Of a DNA stretch of 64,000 nucleotides, positions 8,531-17,019 are shown one piece after another. The DNA lies in NCBI RefSeq assembly GCF_010915725.1, contig NZ_JAAIJR010000019.1, forward strand, positions 1-64,000, given 5' to 3'. The notes below the pieces were generated by a model. It did not search any database. It saw only the letters and a list, made by a program, of their open reading frames with translations, and had not been told where the DNA came from. Made by a program: the position numbers and the translations under genes. How positions within the stretch are numbered: the stretch's first letter is position 1; each line of letters begins with the position of its first letter. This stretch comes from Thiorhodococcus mannitoliphagus. Its GTDB lineage: Bacteria; Pseudomonadota; Gammaproteobacteria; Chromatiales; Chromatiaceae.

Positions 8531-8560
8531 CTGGGCATCATCCCACTGGGCATCATCCCA
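8531..8560. repeat. Short tandem duplication upstream of DUF2202 gene
   Basis: The 15-mer CTGGGCATCATCCCA occurs twice in a row, ending 15 bp before the ATG of the DUF2202 gene. It could alter spacing of the leader; otherwise no role is visible. Confidence 0.6.
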
Positions 8561-8575
8561 AACGAGGAGAAGAAG

Positions 8576-9268
8576 ATGAGCAGTAAGACCAACATTCTCG
8601 CCATTGCGCTGACTGGAGCCTTGGTTGCGACGCCTGTTTTTTCGAAGGGTCCGGGCGGTAACCCGACCGGACCAATCGCACTCAGTGACCTCAACTTCGA
8701 AGAGGAGAGCACACTCCTCTTCATGCGCGAAGAAGAGAAGGTTGCTCGAGACGTCTATATCCAGCTGAACGAGGCATGGGGTAAATACAGCCCCGTGTTT
8801 GCGAACATTTCCGAGGCTGAGCAAACCCACATGGATGCGGTGAAAGCAATGCTGGACAGATACAACCTTGAGGACCCAGTCGGAGACAAGGCAGTCGGCA
8901 GTTTCTTCGACGACGACCTGCAAGTGCTTCACGACGATTTGCTCGCCGACGGACTGGCCTCCTACGAAGCAGCGCTGAACGTGGGTGGATTGATCGAAGA
9001 AGTGGACATCGACGATCTCATCGCCGCTATCGAGGAAAGCGACAACGAGGATCTCGACAAGGTTTACGGCAACCTATTGAGAGGCTCCTACAATCATCTG
9101 CGAGCCTTCGTCGCCGAACTCGCGCTGCTCGGGATTGCCTACGACAACACTGTCCTGGATGACGACGATTTCAACGCCATCATCAACGGCGAAATGCAGG
9201 CCGGTGGCCAGGGCAATGGCGCCGGCGGCAAGGGCAATGGCACCAGTGGCAAGGGTGGGCGCCGCTGA
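8576..9268 (+). CDS. Exported DUF2202 ferritin-like protein
   Basis: A 230-residue protein with a signal peptide (ILAIALTGALVATPVFSKG). The DUF2202 domain is clear: FMREEEKVARDVY, SEAEQTHMDAVKAMLDRY, then NEDLDKVYGNLLRGSYNHLRAF. The paired Glu and His residues fit a four-helix ferritin-like fold that may bind metal. The C-terminus is a Gly/Asn/Lys-rich low-complexity tail. The ATG at 8576 follows GAGGAG; the upstream extension lacks a signal peptide. Confidence 0.85.
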   Translation: MSSKTNILAIALTGALVATPVFSKGPGGNPTGPIALSDLNFEEESTLLFMREEEKVARDVYIQLNEAWGKYSPVFANISEAEQTHMDAVKAMLDRYNLEDPVGDKAVGSFFDDDLQVLHDDLLADGLASYEAALNVGGLIEEVDIDDLIAAIEESDNEDLDKVYGNLLRGSYNHLRAFVAELALLGIAYDNTVLDDDDFNAIINGEMQAGGQGNGAGGKGNGTSGKGGRR

Positions 9269-9289
9269 GCAAGATCGCGGATAGCATCA

Positions 9290-9317
9290 CGTGCTCCGGC
9301 TTGAGCGAGGGAGCACG
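9290..9317. terminator. Hairpin after DUF2202 gene
   Basis: An 8-bp stem CGTGCTCC / GGAGCACG with a loop of about 12 nt, located between the convergent DUF2202 gene and the response-regulator gene. There is no T-run, so termination is only suggested. Confidence 0.35.
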
Positions 9318-9409
9318 CAGATTCCGCGTCGCGAGGAGTCCGGAACCACCACTCCCCTCCGCCTGGATCCAGCATGGACGCTTCCCAAGTCCAATCGCAG
9401 GATCCAGGT

Positions 9410-10744
9410 TCAATCCTTCGGCCGCTGCAAGCCATGCTTGCCCATCTTGTACCTCAATACCCGCTCGCTGATGCCGAGCCGTTCCGCAGCCTGGGTTTGA
9501 ACCCAGTCGACCTGCGCGAGCGCGGCGCTCAGCATCTCACGCTCCATGGCGTCGAGGCGCTCCTGCAGGGCGCCTTGGTGCACCTGGGGCCCCTGCCGCA
9601 CCTCCTCGGGAAGATCCTTGGGCTGCAGAACGGTGCCGCGGGCAAGTGTCAGGCTGCGCTGGATGATGTGCTCCAGCTCACGCACATTGCCCGGATAGTC
9701 GTGGCGAACGAGCAGATCCATGGTCTCCAGGCCGACACGGGTGGGCCGCCTGGCGTAGCGCTTGAGAAAATGCGCGACCAGCTCGGGAATGTCCTCACGG
9801 CGCCGACGCAGCGGCGGCAGCTCGACATCCAGCACGTTGAGGCGAAAGAAAAGATCCTCACGAAAAGCGCCGGTCTCCGCCATGGCGCGCAGATCGCGAT
9901 TGGTGGCTGCGATCACGCGGGTATCGACCGCGATGTCCCGCTCACCACCGACGCGATGAATGCGCTTCTCCTGCAACGCTCGTAGGAGCTTGGATTGCAG
10001 CAGAGGCGGCAGCTCACCGACCTCGTCCAAAAAGAGCGTGCCGCCCCGTGCCAGCTCGAAGCGACCGCGGCGCTGACGGTCGGCACCCGTAAAGGCACCC
10101 TTCTCGTGCCCGAACAGCTCGCTCTCGAACAGATTCTCTGGAATCGCGGCGCAGTTGACCTCGACGAAGGGCGCATCCGGCGTCGGCCCGAGCAGATGGA
10201 TGAGCCGCGCGATCAGTTCCTTGCCGGTACCCGTCTCGCCCTGGATGAGCACGCTCCAGGGGCTGTCGGCAACACGCCGTGCGACGGACAGCGTCTCCTG
10301 CATGCTCGGACTGGAGCCGATGATCTCCATCGGAAGAGGCCCGGCAGCCAAGGTCTCGGCCACTTCGGCGACGTCGTCTGCAATGTCGAGATCCTGCTCG
10401 ATCTGCTGGATCTTCTCGAGCAACTGGGTCAGATCGATCGGCTTCTCGAGAAAGTCGTCCGCCCCAGCCTTCATCACCGTCACCGCAGTGCCGACCTCCC
10501 CATAGGCCGTGATCATGATGACTCTTGCCAGCGGATTGCGCGCCTTAATCTCGACCAGCAGCGCATCGCCCATAAGGCCCGGCATCCGGTGGTCGATCAG
10601 CGCGAGCTGGGGATGCTCGCGCTGAAACAGCACCAGGGCCTCCTCACCATCCGCGGCAGTGGACACCGCATAGCCTTGCTTCAAGAGGAAGCCAGCCAGC
10701 AGCTCACGCTGCATCGGCTCATCATCGGCAATGAGTATCTTCAT
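9410..10744 (-). CDS. Sigma54-dependent response regulator (NtrC type)
   Basis: A 444-residue activator of sigma54 RNA polymerase. The receiver occupies residues 1-115 with phospho-acceptor Asp51 and Lys in EKPID. The AAA+ domain follows, with Walker A GETGTGKE, the sigma54-contact loop GAFTGA and Walker [12 protein letters not shown]. The C-terminal Fis-type helix-turn-helix is [20 protein letters not shown]. It is the last gene of an operon with its kinase 10 bp upstream. The likely targets are the operon's own cytochrome/barrel genes, but no confident -24/-12 site was found. Confidence 0.93.
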   Translation of the reverse strand: MKILIADDEPMQRELLAGFLLKQGYAVSTAADGEEALVLFQREHPQLALIDHRMPGLMGDALLVEIKARNPLARVIMITAYGEVGTAVTVMKAGADDFLEKPIDLTQLLEKIQQIEQDLDIADDVAEVAETLAAGPLPMEIIGSSPSMQETLSVARRVADSPWSVLIQGETGTGKELIARLIHLLGPTPDAPFVEVNCAAIPENLFESELFGHEKGAFTGADRQRRGRFELARGGTLFLDEVGELPPLLQSKLLRALQEKRIHRVGGERDIAVDTRVIAATNRDLRAMAETGAFREDLFFRLNVLDVELPPLRRRREDIPELVAHFLKRYARRPTRVGLETMDLLVRHDYPGNVRELEHIIQRSLTLARGTVLQPKDLPEEVRQGPQVHQGALQERLDAMEREMLSAALAQVDWVQTQAAERLGISERVLRYKMGKHGLQRPKD

Positions 10745-10754
10745 CGTCTTGGTC

Positions 10755-12323
10755 TCATCCGTTGGCCGGCATTGGCATCCAGACCTCCGCGGTCAGCCAC
10801 CCCGGCCTTGGGACGCGCAGGCGCAGATCTCCGTCATGGGCGCGGAGGATGCGTTTACAGATGGCCAGCCCCAGCCCGGTGCCGGTCGGCTTGGTCGTGA
10901 ACCAGGGCTCCGAGAGCCGCTCGACATCGCTGACCTCGGCCGAGAGTCCCGGATTGCTCAGGGAAAGCAGCACCTGCCCAGCCTCCCGCGCTCCCTGCAC
11001 CTGGATGCACTCCCCCGAACTGACCGATTCCAGCGCATTGCGCAGCAGATTGTCCACGACCTGCCGCAGCAGGTCAGGGTCGCCGTCCACCCAGAGATCA
11101 GAGGGGAGATCCAGCTCAAGGGCGATACCTGAGTCCAGAATGCGCGCCTGATAGAGGCTCAGCTGATCCTCGACGAGCGCATTCAAAGCGACAGGTAGCC
11201 GCCGTGGCTGCACCGGACGCGCGAAATCCAAGAGCCCGGTCACCGTGCCGTTGGTCCGCTGAACCGCCTCGCGCAGGAGCGCGACGAGCCGGCGGTGCTC
11301 TGAGTTCAGACCATCCGCCTCGAGCTGCAGCCGCTGCAGCCCCATTGCCATCGCGTTGAGGGGATTACGGATCTCATGTGCGATGGCCGCCGCCGCCCTG
11401 CCGAGTCCGGCCTCTTCGCGCTGCACGGATAGTCTGCGCTCATAATCCAAGAGCTGACGCTCATGGGCCCGTTGATGATGGTAGAGGAGCCAGGCGCCGA
11501 GCACACCAGAGAGCGCCAGCATCACGACGAAACCGAGAAACTCCCACCAAAGCCGCTCGCGCATTGCCAACAGAGGCCCGGCATCCAGGTCGAGGAGCAG
11601 CAAGGAGCCGTCGATCATGGCAGTCGCCTGCGCAATGGTTTCGCCCTGTCGAGTCTGACGCAAAGCGACGCTCGGCGGCTCGCCCTCCGCCGCCGCGCCG
11701 TCTCCCCCTGCGGCGCCCTCGACCAACTTCACCTTGAGCACAGCCGGCAGCTCCTGCACGGCTTGCAAGGCACGGGAGACGCCTATCGCCTGCTCCAGTG
11801 CCTCGATCTGTCTGCTGCCCATGCCCACCAAGATGCAGCCCTCACCGGCCTGGGACGGCACGCCGAGCAGGATCTGGTGCGCCGACTCCAGACGGATGAG
11901 GCGACCGAGCTGCGAGCAGTCGAGGGGAAGGTTGGCGTGCCCGTCCTCAGGCCCTTGGACGATCCCGTCCGGGCGCTGGATGCGAATCATGGACAGCCCG
12001 GCTTCCTGAGCGAAGGCGGCGAGTTCATCGGCGCGAAAAGGTGCGATACCGTCGAGATAGCCCACGAAACGCGCCGAGCTTTCCAGGAAGCCCGTCAGGA
12101 TGGTCTCGGTCGCCTCCTCGGCCAAGCGCGCGCCACGCGTATGCAGCACCACGGCATCCGCCAAGAGCCGCGAGTGTTCGCTCGCATCCTCCAAGAACAC
12201 CCGCTGTGCCTGCCGCGTCTGCAGGAAGAACCAGGCCAGCACCATGGCAAAGAGCAGACCGAAGACCAGCAGATGCCCGATCCAAGGGGCCGGCAGACCA
12301 GGTCGACGCGGTTCAGCGACCAC
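10755..12323 (-). CDS. Membrane sensor histidine kinase
   Basis: About 522 residues. There is a TM helix near the N-terminus (HLLVFGLLFAMVLAWFF), a roughly 230-residue periplasmic sensor region and a second TM near 260-280. The dimerisation box is AIAHEIRNPLNAM (phospho-His), followed by N-box DNLLRNALES and G-box GTGLGLAICKRIL. It pairs with the adjacent sigma54 regulator. The GTG at 12323 overlaps the previous gene's end; a GTG at 12356 is an alternative. The periplasmic region matches nothing I recognise; its neighbours suggest it senses a state of the cell envelope or of the cytochrome's substrate. Confidence 0.88.
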   Translation of the reverse strand: MVAEPRRPGLPAPWIGHLLVFGLLFAMVLAWFFLQTRQAQRVFLEDASEHSRLLADAVVLHTRGARLAEEATETILTGFLESSARFVGYLDGIAPFRADELAAFAQEAGLSMIRIQRPDGIVQGPEDGHANLPLDCSQLGRLIRLESAHQILLGVPSQAGEGCILVGMGSRQIEALEQAIGVSRALQAVQELPAVLKVKLVEGAAGGDGAAAEGEPPSVALRQTRQGETIAQATAMIDGSLLLLDLDAGPLLAMRERLWWEFLGFVVMLALSGVLGAWLLYHHQRAHERQLLDYERRLSVQREEAGLGRAAAAIAHEIRNPLNAMAMGLQRLQLEADGLNSEHRRLVALLREAVQRTNGTVTGLLDFARPVQPRRLPVALNALVEDQLSLYQARILDSGIALELDLPSDLWVDGDPDLLRQVVDNLLRNALESVSSGECIQVQGAREAGQVLLSLSNPGLSAEVSDVERLSEPWFTTKPTGTGLGLAICKRILRAHDGDLRLRVPRPGWLTAEVWMPMPANG

Positions 12324-12723
12324 CGCGCCCACCACCACCAAAGCCGCGCTCAGCACCGTACATGAGACGCGCCCGCACCCCGGTGCGATCAGCGCCCGAA
12401 AGGTCCGTCTGCAACGGTGACAGACGCGCCCCCAGACTGACCCCGTCGGGTCCAGATTCGCGTCCGGGCCAGACGCGAACCAGACTCCCCGCCTTGACGC
12501 CTTGCGGCAGCCCTGCCGCGTCGACCAGAAGGATCATTCGCGGTGCGGCGACCTCGGCCTGGGCGTCAAGCGTCAAGGTCACGCGATCACCATCGATCGA
12601 TAGCACCCGCGCCAGCACAGGCTCCGCCGCCTCTACCGCAAGCATGCTCGCCGCCAGCATGCTCGCCGCCAGCATCCAGACAGCCAGGGACCATGGGCTC
12701 CTAATAGGACCAGGCCAAGCCAC
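12313..12723 (-). CDS. Small periplasmic protein with Gly/Arg tail
   Basis: A 136-residue protein with a signal peptide that contains a duplicated LAASM block (a 15-bp direct repeat in the DNA). The mature domain (VLARVLSIDGDRVTLTL ...) looks like a small beta-barrel module. The protein ends in a Gly/Arg-rich tail (RGFGGGGRGGR). It overlaps the barrel gene upstream by 23 bp and the kinase gene downstream, so translation is coupled. It may be a partner of the barrel or cytochrome. Confidence 0.65.
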   Translation of the reverse strand: MAWPGPIRSPWSLAVWMLAASMLAASMLAVEAAEPVLARVLSIDGDRVTLTLDAQAEVAAPRMILLVDAAGLPQGVKAGSLVRVWPGRESGPDGVSLGARLSPLQTDLSGADRTGVRARLMYGAERGFGGGGRGGR

Positions 12724-13780
12724 AACTGCTCACCCATTGTCGAAACGAGCGCGACTCGACCGTCGAGTCGCTCTTCAGCCAAGCAAGCGCACAGAAGCCC
12801 TCGACCTCGCCAAGGTCTCGGCGGAGCGCCAAGCTGGCACCGAGCTGATCGTCCGTTCGAGTGTCGCGACGCGGCGCTCGATCATAGGCGGTTCTGGAAA
12901 GGCTCAAGCCCAAGCTGAGCCGCCAACTCGCGCGCGGTATCGTCTCGACATCCAGCCCGACACCATGCCGCCAGTAGGCCTGGACGGGCACCGGCGAGTC
13001 ACAACGCGCAGCCGTTAGGGACAGGCGCGTCGCAACTTCCGGGGCCCAGTCATAGGACAGATCGAGACCGACACCGAACAAGTCATCGTCGCGTCGGGTC
13101 GCAAGCCCCATGCCCGCGCTCTCGGACCGACCGGCGCTTGCCCCCGCGCGGCTGGATCCCGGCCGGCCGGACCAAGGCAGAGACGCATTGCGGTAGGCCA
13201 AACGGCGCGCCTCGGCCGTCAGCCCGAGCGTCGCGCGCGCATTCAGAATACGGGCGACGCGCGCTGTGACTGCGATCTCGTCGCGCTCATCCGCGGGCAC
13301 CAAGGCATCCCGGTAGGCCGCGCCTTCGAGTGCCAAGCGCAGCAAGCCCAGTCCTTCCCAGAGATCATGCTGCCAATCCGCGCCCAGCGTAAGCCGGTAG
13401 CTGTCGTTGGCCGCCTCATAGTCGCGGTACCAGCCGCCGATCGAGAGTCCGAGATTGGACTCATTCCAGGGTATTGGGCGCGACAGAGTCACTGCATAGC
13501 GCGCGAAGGCCAGCTCGGGACCCTCTTGGCTCTGGGCCGGGTTGGTGTCGTATCCCGCACTCAAGTCTAGGCCGAGCTGCAGAGGGTCCGCCAAAATGCT
13601 GGTAGGGCCAAAGATCATGCTGTAACCAAGCAAGATCAGCGCCAGGTCAAGCCAACCGCAGCGGTCGCGGCCGCGCGCCCGGCATCGAGCCCGCAGCCGC
13701 TTGAGCGCGCGCCGAGTGGGACGCACGCTGTCCGGTCTCGAGAGGACAAGACCGACAACCATGATCACGGATTGCATCAC
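12701..13780 (-). CDS. Outer-membrane beta-barrel protein
   Basis: A 359-residue open frame. After an N-terminal hydrophobic stretch and SILADPLQ (likely signal cleavage) come alternating amphipathic strands: LGLDLSAGYDTNP, YAVTLSRPI, LGLSIGGWYRDYE and LRLALEGAAYRD. The protein ends in an aromatic residue (GLAWSY) typical of outer-membrane barrels. The GYDTNP motif is common in porin-like or surface-assembly barrels. The true start may lie inside the frame, as the first 35 residues are unusually basic. It sits between a diheme cytochrome and a small periplasmic protein, suggesting a shared envelope complex. Confidence 0.7.
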   Translation of the reverse strand: MMQSVIMVVGLVLSRPDSVRPTRRALKRLRARCRARGRDRCGWLDLALILLGYSMIFGPTSILADPLQLGLDLSAGYDTNPAQSQEGPELAFARYAVTLSRPIPWNESNLGLSIGGWYRDYEAANDSYRLTLGADWQHDLWEGLGLLRLALEGAAYRDALVPADERDEIAVTARVARILNARATLGLTAEARRLAYRNASLPWSGRPGSSRAGASAGRSESAGMGLATRRDDDLFGVGLDLSYDWAPEVATRLSLTAARCDSPVPVQAYWRHGVGLDVETIPRASWRLSLGLSLSRTAYDRAPRRDTRTDDQLGASLALRRDLGEVEGFCALAWLKSDSTVESRSFRQWVSSCGLAWSY

Positions 13781-13910
13781 CCAGCCCCCAACGCCCTGGC
13801 GCGAACTGGAGCAGCCTAGGCTAGGGGCTAGCGCCCGTCAACGCGATGCCGAGGCGGATGCCGACTGCCGCGAAAAGACACCGCAGGTGTGTTCGAGCCC
13901 CGATGGGATT

Positions 13911-15758
13911 TCAGGGGGCAGCGCGCGCGACGGCCTTGTCGTCGGCAGCGCCGGCCTTGGAGGACAGCTCAGGCTTGTGCGCGCTCGCAATTGCCTGGAC
14001 CTGTGTTGGGCGCTCGATCCCCGTCGGCAGATCCTTGGGAACCACGGCGAGCAGCTGTGTTATGGGCGCGAGATTGACCTCGCGTCCGCGCACGAACCCC
14101 TGATCCTCGACGATGGTGCGGTAGGCCTTGTTGAGCCGGATGGCGCGCTCGGGAGAGGGCAGCAGCGCCACTGAAATGTCTTGGTGCAAGCGCTCGAAGG
14201 CATGGGGTCGCGGACGACCCTCGTCATCGAAGAAGCGCGCCTCGAGTTCCGTGTTGACGAGGAAATCGCTGCCCGAGCGCGTCGCCATGAGGAAGTGGCT
14301 GTACTCGGGCTGGGCGCCCAGCCCTTCGATCTCGACCACTGGCTCCGCGACCCTGAAGCCGTCCCGCTGGGACCAGTGCCCCCAGCCCTGTCCAGGGGTC
14401 TTGGAATCCAGCTTGCGCGCCAAGGCAAAGGTGGTATCGGTCGTGACGCCAATACCACCGTGGCAGCCCATGCAGTAGAGGGTCTCCTCCTGCGTCTGCG
14501 GTCTGAGCTGACCGCGCGCGTCTTCGATAAAGCCTTGGTAGACCCAGCCTTGCGCGAAGAGACCCCGCTCGTAGTCGCCTGGGGCCTGCTTCACGACATC
14601 ATTCTCGGCCTCGCGCCGCTCCGCGTTCTCTCGGTCGGCAATCCCCTTGAGTTCAGCGTAGCTGTACCAGGCGTTCTTGCGCGCGTAGCGGAGTTCCTTC
14701 ATGCGCGCTGCCGGGCGGACATGCCCCTGGTCGTCGACATCCAGATAGCGCAGGCTTTGCAGCAACTCGGTGCCCTCGGGATAGAGTCCCGCGGCCAGAT
14801 GCAGCCTACCGGCGCGCTGCGCTTGCGCGGCCATGCCGACATAAGACATGGAGCGGCCCTCCAGGGGCGCCCAGTCGTAGCGAATGACCGTCGCCGTACC
14901 GAGTTGGCCGTCCTTGTCCAGATCGACGCCAAGGGCGCGCTCGTCGGCCGGATCGATCGCGACGTCGGCGCGCTTGATCAGCGCCTCGACGATGGCGAGG
15001 TTCAGCGCATAGATCTGCGAGTCGAGCTTGCCGTCGGCATCGCGCCGAAAGGCGTCTGCGAGGCGGATCAGCACATCGCCAGCCGAGCCGTTCGTCGGCC
15101 AAGAGGTGCCTGGCAGGGGATAGTAGGCGAAGGCGCGCCAGCCGGTTGGGGCGCCCTCTGGATCGAGATCGAAGCCTTGATCGTCGAAACGGAAGTAAGT
15201 GTCTGGCAGGTAGCCGTTCCAGGTGCCGTCTTGGTCAAGATCCCAATCCTGCGGCAGCGCTTCCAGGCGCGCCGCGAGGATCAGCCTGCCGTCGGAGGCG
15301 CGGTAGTTGCTGCCGCGCACATAGTCGCGCATCCAGCTGTCGTCGATCTTAGCGATCCGCTCCGAGCGATCCTCGAAGAGATTCGACCAAGGGTTCCGCA
15401 GTGCAGCGGAGGCCATCTCGAAGGTCTGCTGAAAGCCGCTGTCATCGATGTAGTTAGGGAGCTGCCCGCGTTGATGGCAGAGGTAGCAAGGATTGCGAAG
15501 GGCACCGTCGGGGCCGCGCGGCAAGACATAGCACTGCGGCACAACGTAGGCGACCTGATTGCGCAGGCGCGCGTCCCGAACCAGGTGCGCCCGATCGGCC
15601 TGAACGGATCGCGCCGCCCCGCTTGGCGCGGCGTTGCCGCCGTCGCGGGCAGCAGACCAACCCAGCCCGGCGAGGAGCAAAAGGGAACAAGCGGCGAGGA
15701 AAGCGGCCCTCACACGCAGATGAGAGTTTCCGAGGTCTGCAACACCCATGCGTAACAT
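13911..15758 (-). CDS. Diheme c-type cytochrome, unusual family
   Basis: A 615-residue exported protein. The signal sequence is AAFLAACSLLLLAGLGWSA. Two CxxCH heme sites are visible: CYLCH at residues 91-95 and CMGCH at 429-433, more than 330 residues apart. Acidic loops DLDQDGTWNG and DLDKDGQLG resemble Ca-binding EF-hand or dockerin loops. No standard peroxidase or cytochrome domain was recognised. It is the first gene of the operon with an outer-membrane barrel and its own two-component system, pointing to a regulated envelope redox process. The electron partners are unknown. Confidence 0.8.
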   Translation of the reverse strand: MLRMGVADLGNSHLRVRAAFLAACSLLLLAGLGWSAARDGGNAAPSGAARSVQADRAHLVRDARLRNQVAYVVPQCYVLPRGPDGALRNPCYLCHQRGQLPNYIDDSGFQQTFEMASAALRNPWSNLFEDRSERIAKIDDSWMRDYVRGSNYRASDGRLILAARLEALPQDWDLDQDGTWNGYLPDTYFRFDDQGFDLDPEGAPTGWRAFAYYPLPGTSWPTNGSAGDVLIRLADAFRRDADGKLDSQIYALNLAIVEALIKRADVAIDPADERALGVDLDKDGQLGTATVIRYDWAPLEGRSMSYVGMAAQAQRAGRLHLAAGLYPEGTELLQSLRYLDVDDQGHVRPAARMKELRYARKNAWYSYAELKGIADRENAERREAENDVVKQAPGDYERGLFAQGWVYQGFIEDARGQLRPQTQEETLYCMGCHGGIGVTTDTTFALARKLDSKTPGQGWGHWSQRDGFRVAEPVVEIEGLGAQPEYSHFLMATRSGSDFLVNTELEARFFDDEGRPRPHAFERLHQDISVALLPSPERAIRLNKAYRTIVEDQGFVRGREVNLAPITQLLAVVPKDLPTGIERPTQVQAIASAHKPELSSKAGAADDKAVARAAP

Positions 15759-15939
15759 CCGACACCAACAACCATCAGGGTCGATCCAAAAGCCTGACGG
15801 ATGGTGAGTGAAATACTTGGCGAGCCGCGCAAGCTACACCACTGTACGCAGAGCAGGTGTGAAGGTTTGATGACAGCGCGGATCGCGCGCACAGCTTGCT
15901 GACGAGAAGGCCGCAGGAGCGTCTCCAACTCTCAGGGTC

Positions 15940-16049
15940 AGAGGCTGTCTGAAAAACCTCGGGGCGACTTTAGACGCCCTTGGCACTGGCGAGAGGGCGA
16001 ATGAATTCGCCCCTACAGCTCGGGCAATTGCAATATTCAGACAGCCTCT
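15940..16049. repeat. Repeat E (110 bp inverted-repeat element)
   Basis: The ends AGAGGCTGTCTGAA and TTCAGACAGCCTCT form a 14-bp terminal inverted repeat. An internal palindrome GGGCGAATGAATTCGCCC lies near 15994. A diverged pair of similar ends (GACTGTCTGGAAA / TTTCCAGACAG) brackets the repeat mosaic at 53.6-54.1 kb. It separates the cytochrome operon from cbiB. Confidence 0.75.
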
Positions 16050-16053
16050 CAGC

Positions 16054-17019
16054 TCACCAGGGCATCAGCATGCGTATCGGAGCAATGATCACGCCCAGCA
16101 CGAATGCCAGCACGCAGCAGATAAGGAGGAGGTTGAGCGCCGTGCGCAGGTGATCCGGCCCCAAGTCGGCCGGCCAGTCGGGATCGCCCATGTAGGCCTC
16201 ATTGATGAGCTGACCCTTGACCCAAACGGGTCCGAGCAGGCGCACCCGCAAGGCGCCGGCGCAGGCCGCCTCGCTCCAGCCCGAATTTGGACTGGGCAGG
16301 ATGGCGTGATACTGCCAAGCCGAGCGCAGGGCGAGGAGTGGATGGAGCCTCAGGATGGCCGCCGAGAGGGCAATCAAGACGACCGAGAGTCTGGCCGACA
16401 GCCAGTTGGCCCAATCGTCACTGCGCGCGCTCAGCCAGCCAAAGTCCAGGTAACGCTCGCTCTTGTAGCCGACCATCGAATCCAGGGTCGAGACGGCCTT
16501 CACCAGGATGAGGCCCGGCAGACCGAAGAGACAGAGTGCGAATAAGGGTGTCAGGACGCCGTCCGTCAGATTCTCGGACAGGCTCTCGATCGCGGCGCGG
16601 ACGATGCCGTCGCGCTTGAGCGGCTCGGTATCACGCCCCACCAGCATCCGCATGTGCTCGCGCGCCTTGGGGAGATCCTCCAGACTCTTGAGCACACGCT
16701 GCCCCTGCTCGAGCAGCCCACGCAGCGACAAGAGACTGTAGGCGATGTAGAGATCCCAGGCCGTCGCCAATGCCGGACTCACCAGCAGCAATGCCAAGTG
16801 AATCGTCAACCAGGCGACCAGCGCACCCCCGACGACCATCGTCCAGTGGATGACACCGGCCTTGCGGTCATTGCGTCCGCGCTCGAAGAGAAGACGCTCG
16901 ATGAACTGGCTCCAGCCGCCGATCAAACGCACGGGGTGAAAGCGGTAGACGGGGTCACCGAAGACCACATCCAGCAGACAAGCCCCGATGACCAGGGCGA
17001 GATGTTCGTTCATGTCCAC
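16054..17019 (-). CDS. cbiB: Adenosylcobinamide-phosphate synthase
   Basis: A 321-residue integral membrane protein matching CbiB/CobD: an N-terminal LLDVVFGDPVYRFHPVRLIGG motif, SLSENLTDGVLTPLFAL in the middle, and several TM helices. It attaches the aminopropanol arm to adenosylcobyric acid, giving adenosylcobinamide (phosphate). The start overlaps the end of cbiZ, so they form one unit with cobM. The name cobD is used for the same function in the aerobic nomenclature. Confidence 0.93.
   Translation of the reverse strand: MDMNEHLALVIGACLLDVVFGDPVYRFHPVRLIGGWSQFIERLLFERGRNDRKAGVIHWTMVVGGALVAWLTIHLALLLVSPALATAWDLYIAYSLLSLRGLLEQGQRVLKSLEDLPKAREHMRMLVGRDTEPLKRDGIVRAAIESLSENLTDGVLTPLFALCLFGLPGLILVKAVSTLDSMVGYKSERYLDFGWLSARSDDWANWLSARLSVVLIALSAAILRLHPLLALRSAWQYHAILPSPNSGWSEAACAGALRVRLLGPVWVKGQLINEAYMGDPDWPADLGPDHLRTALNLLLICCVLAFVLGVIIAPIRMLMPW

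Noticed and set aside
15759-15900. Sigma54 promoter for the cytochrome operon
   Set aside because: A TGGTGTAGCTTGC stretch on the minus strand has GG-to-GC spacing of 8 rather than 10 nt.
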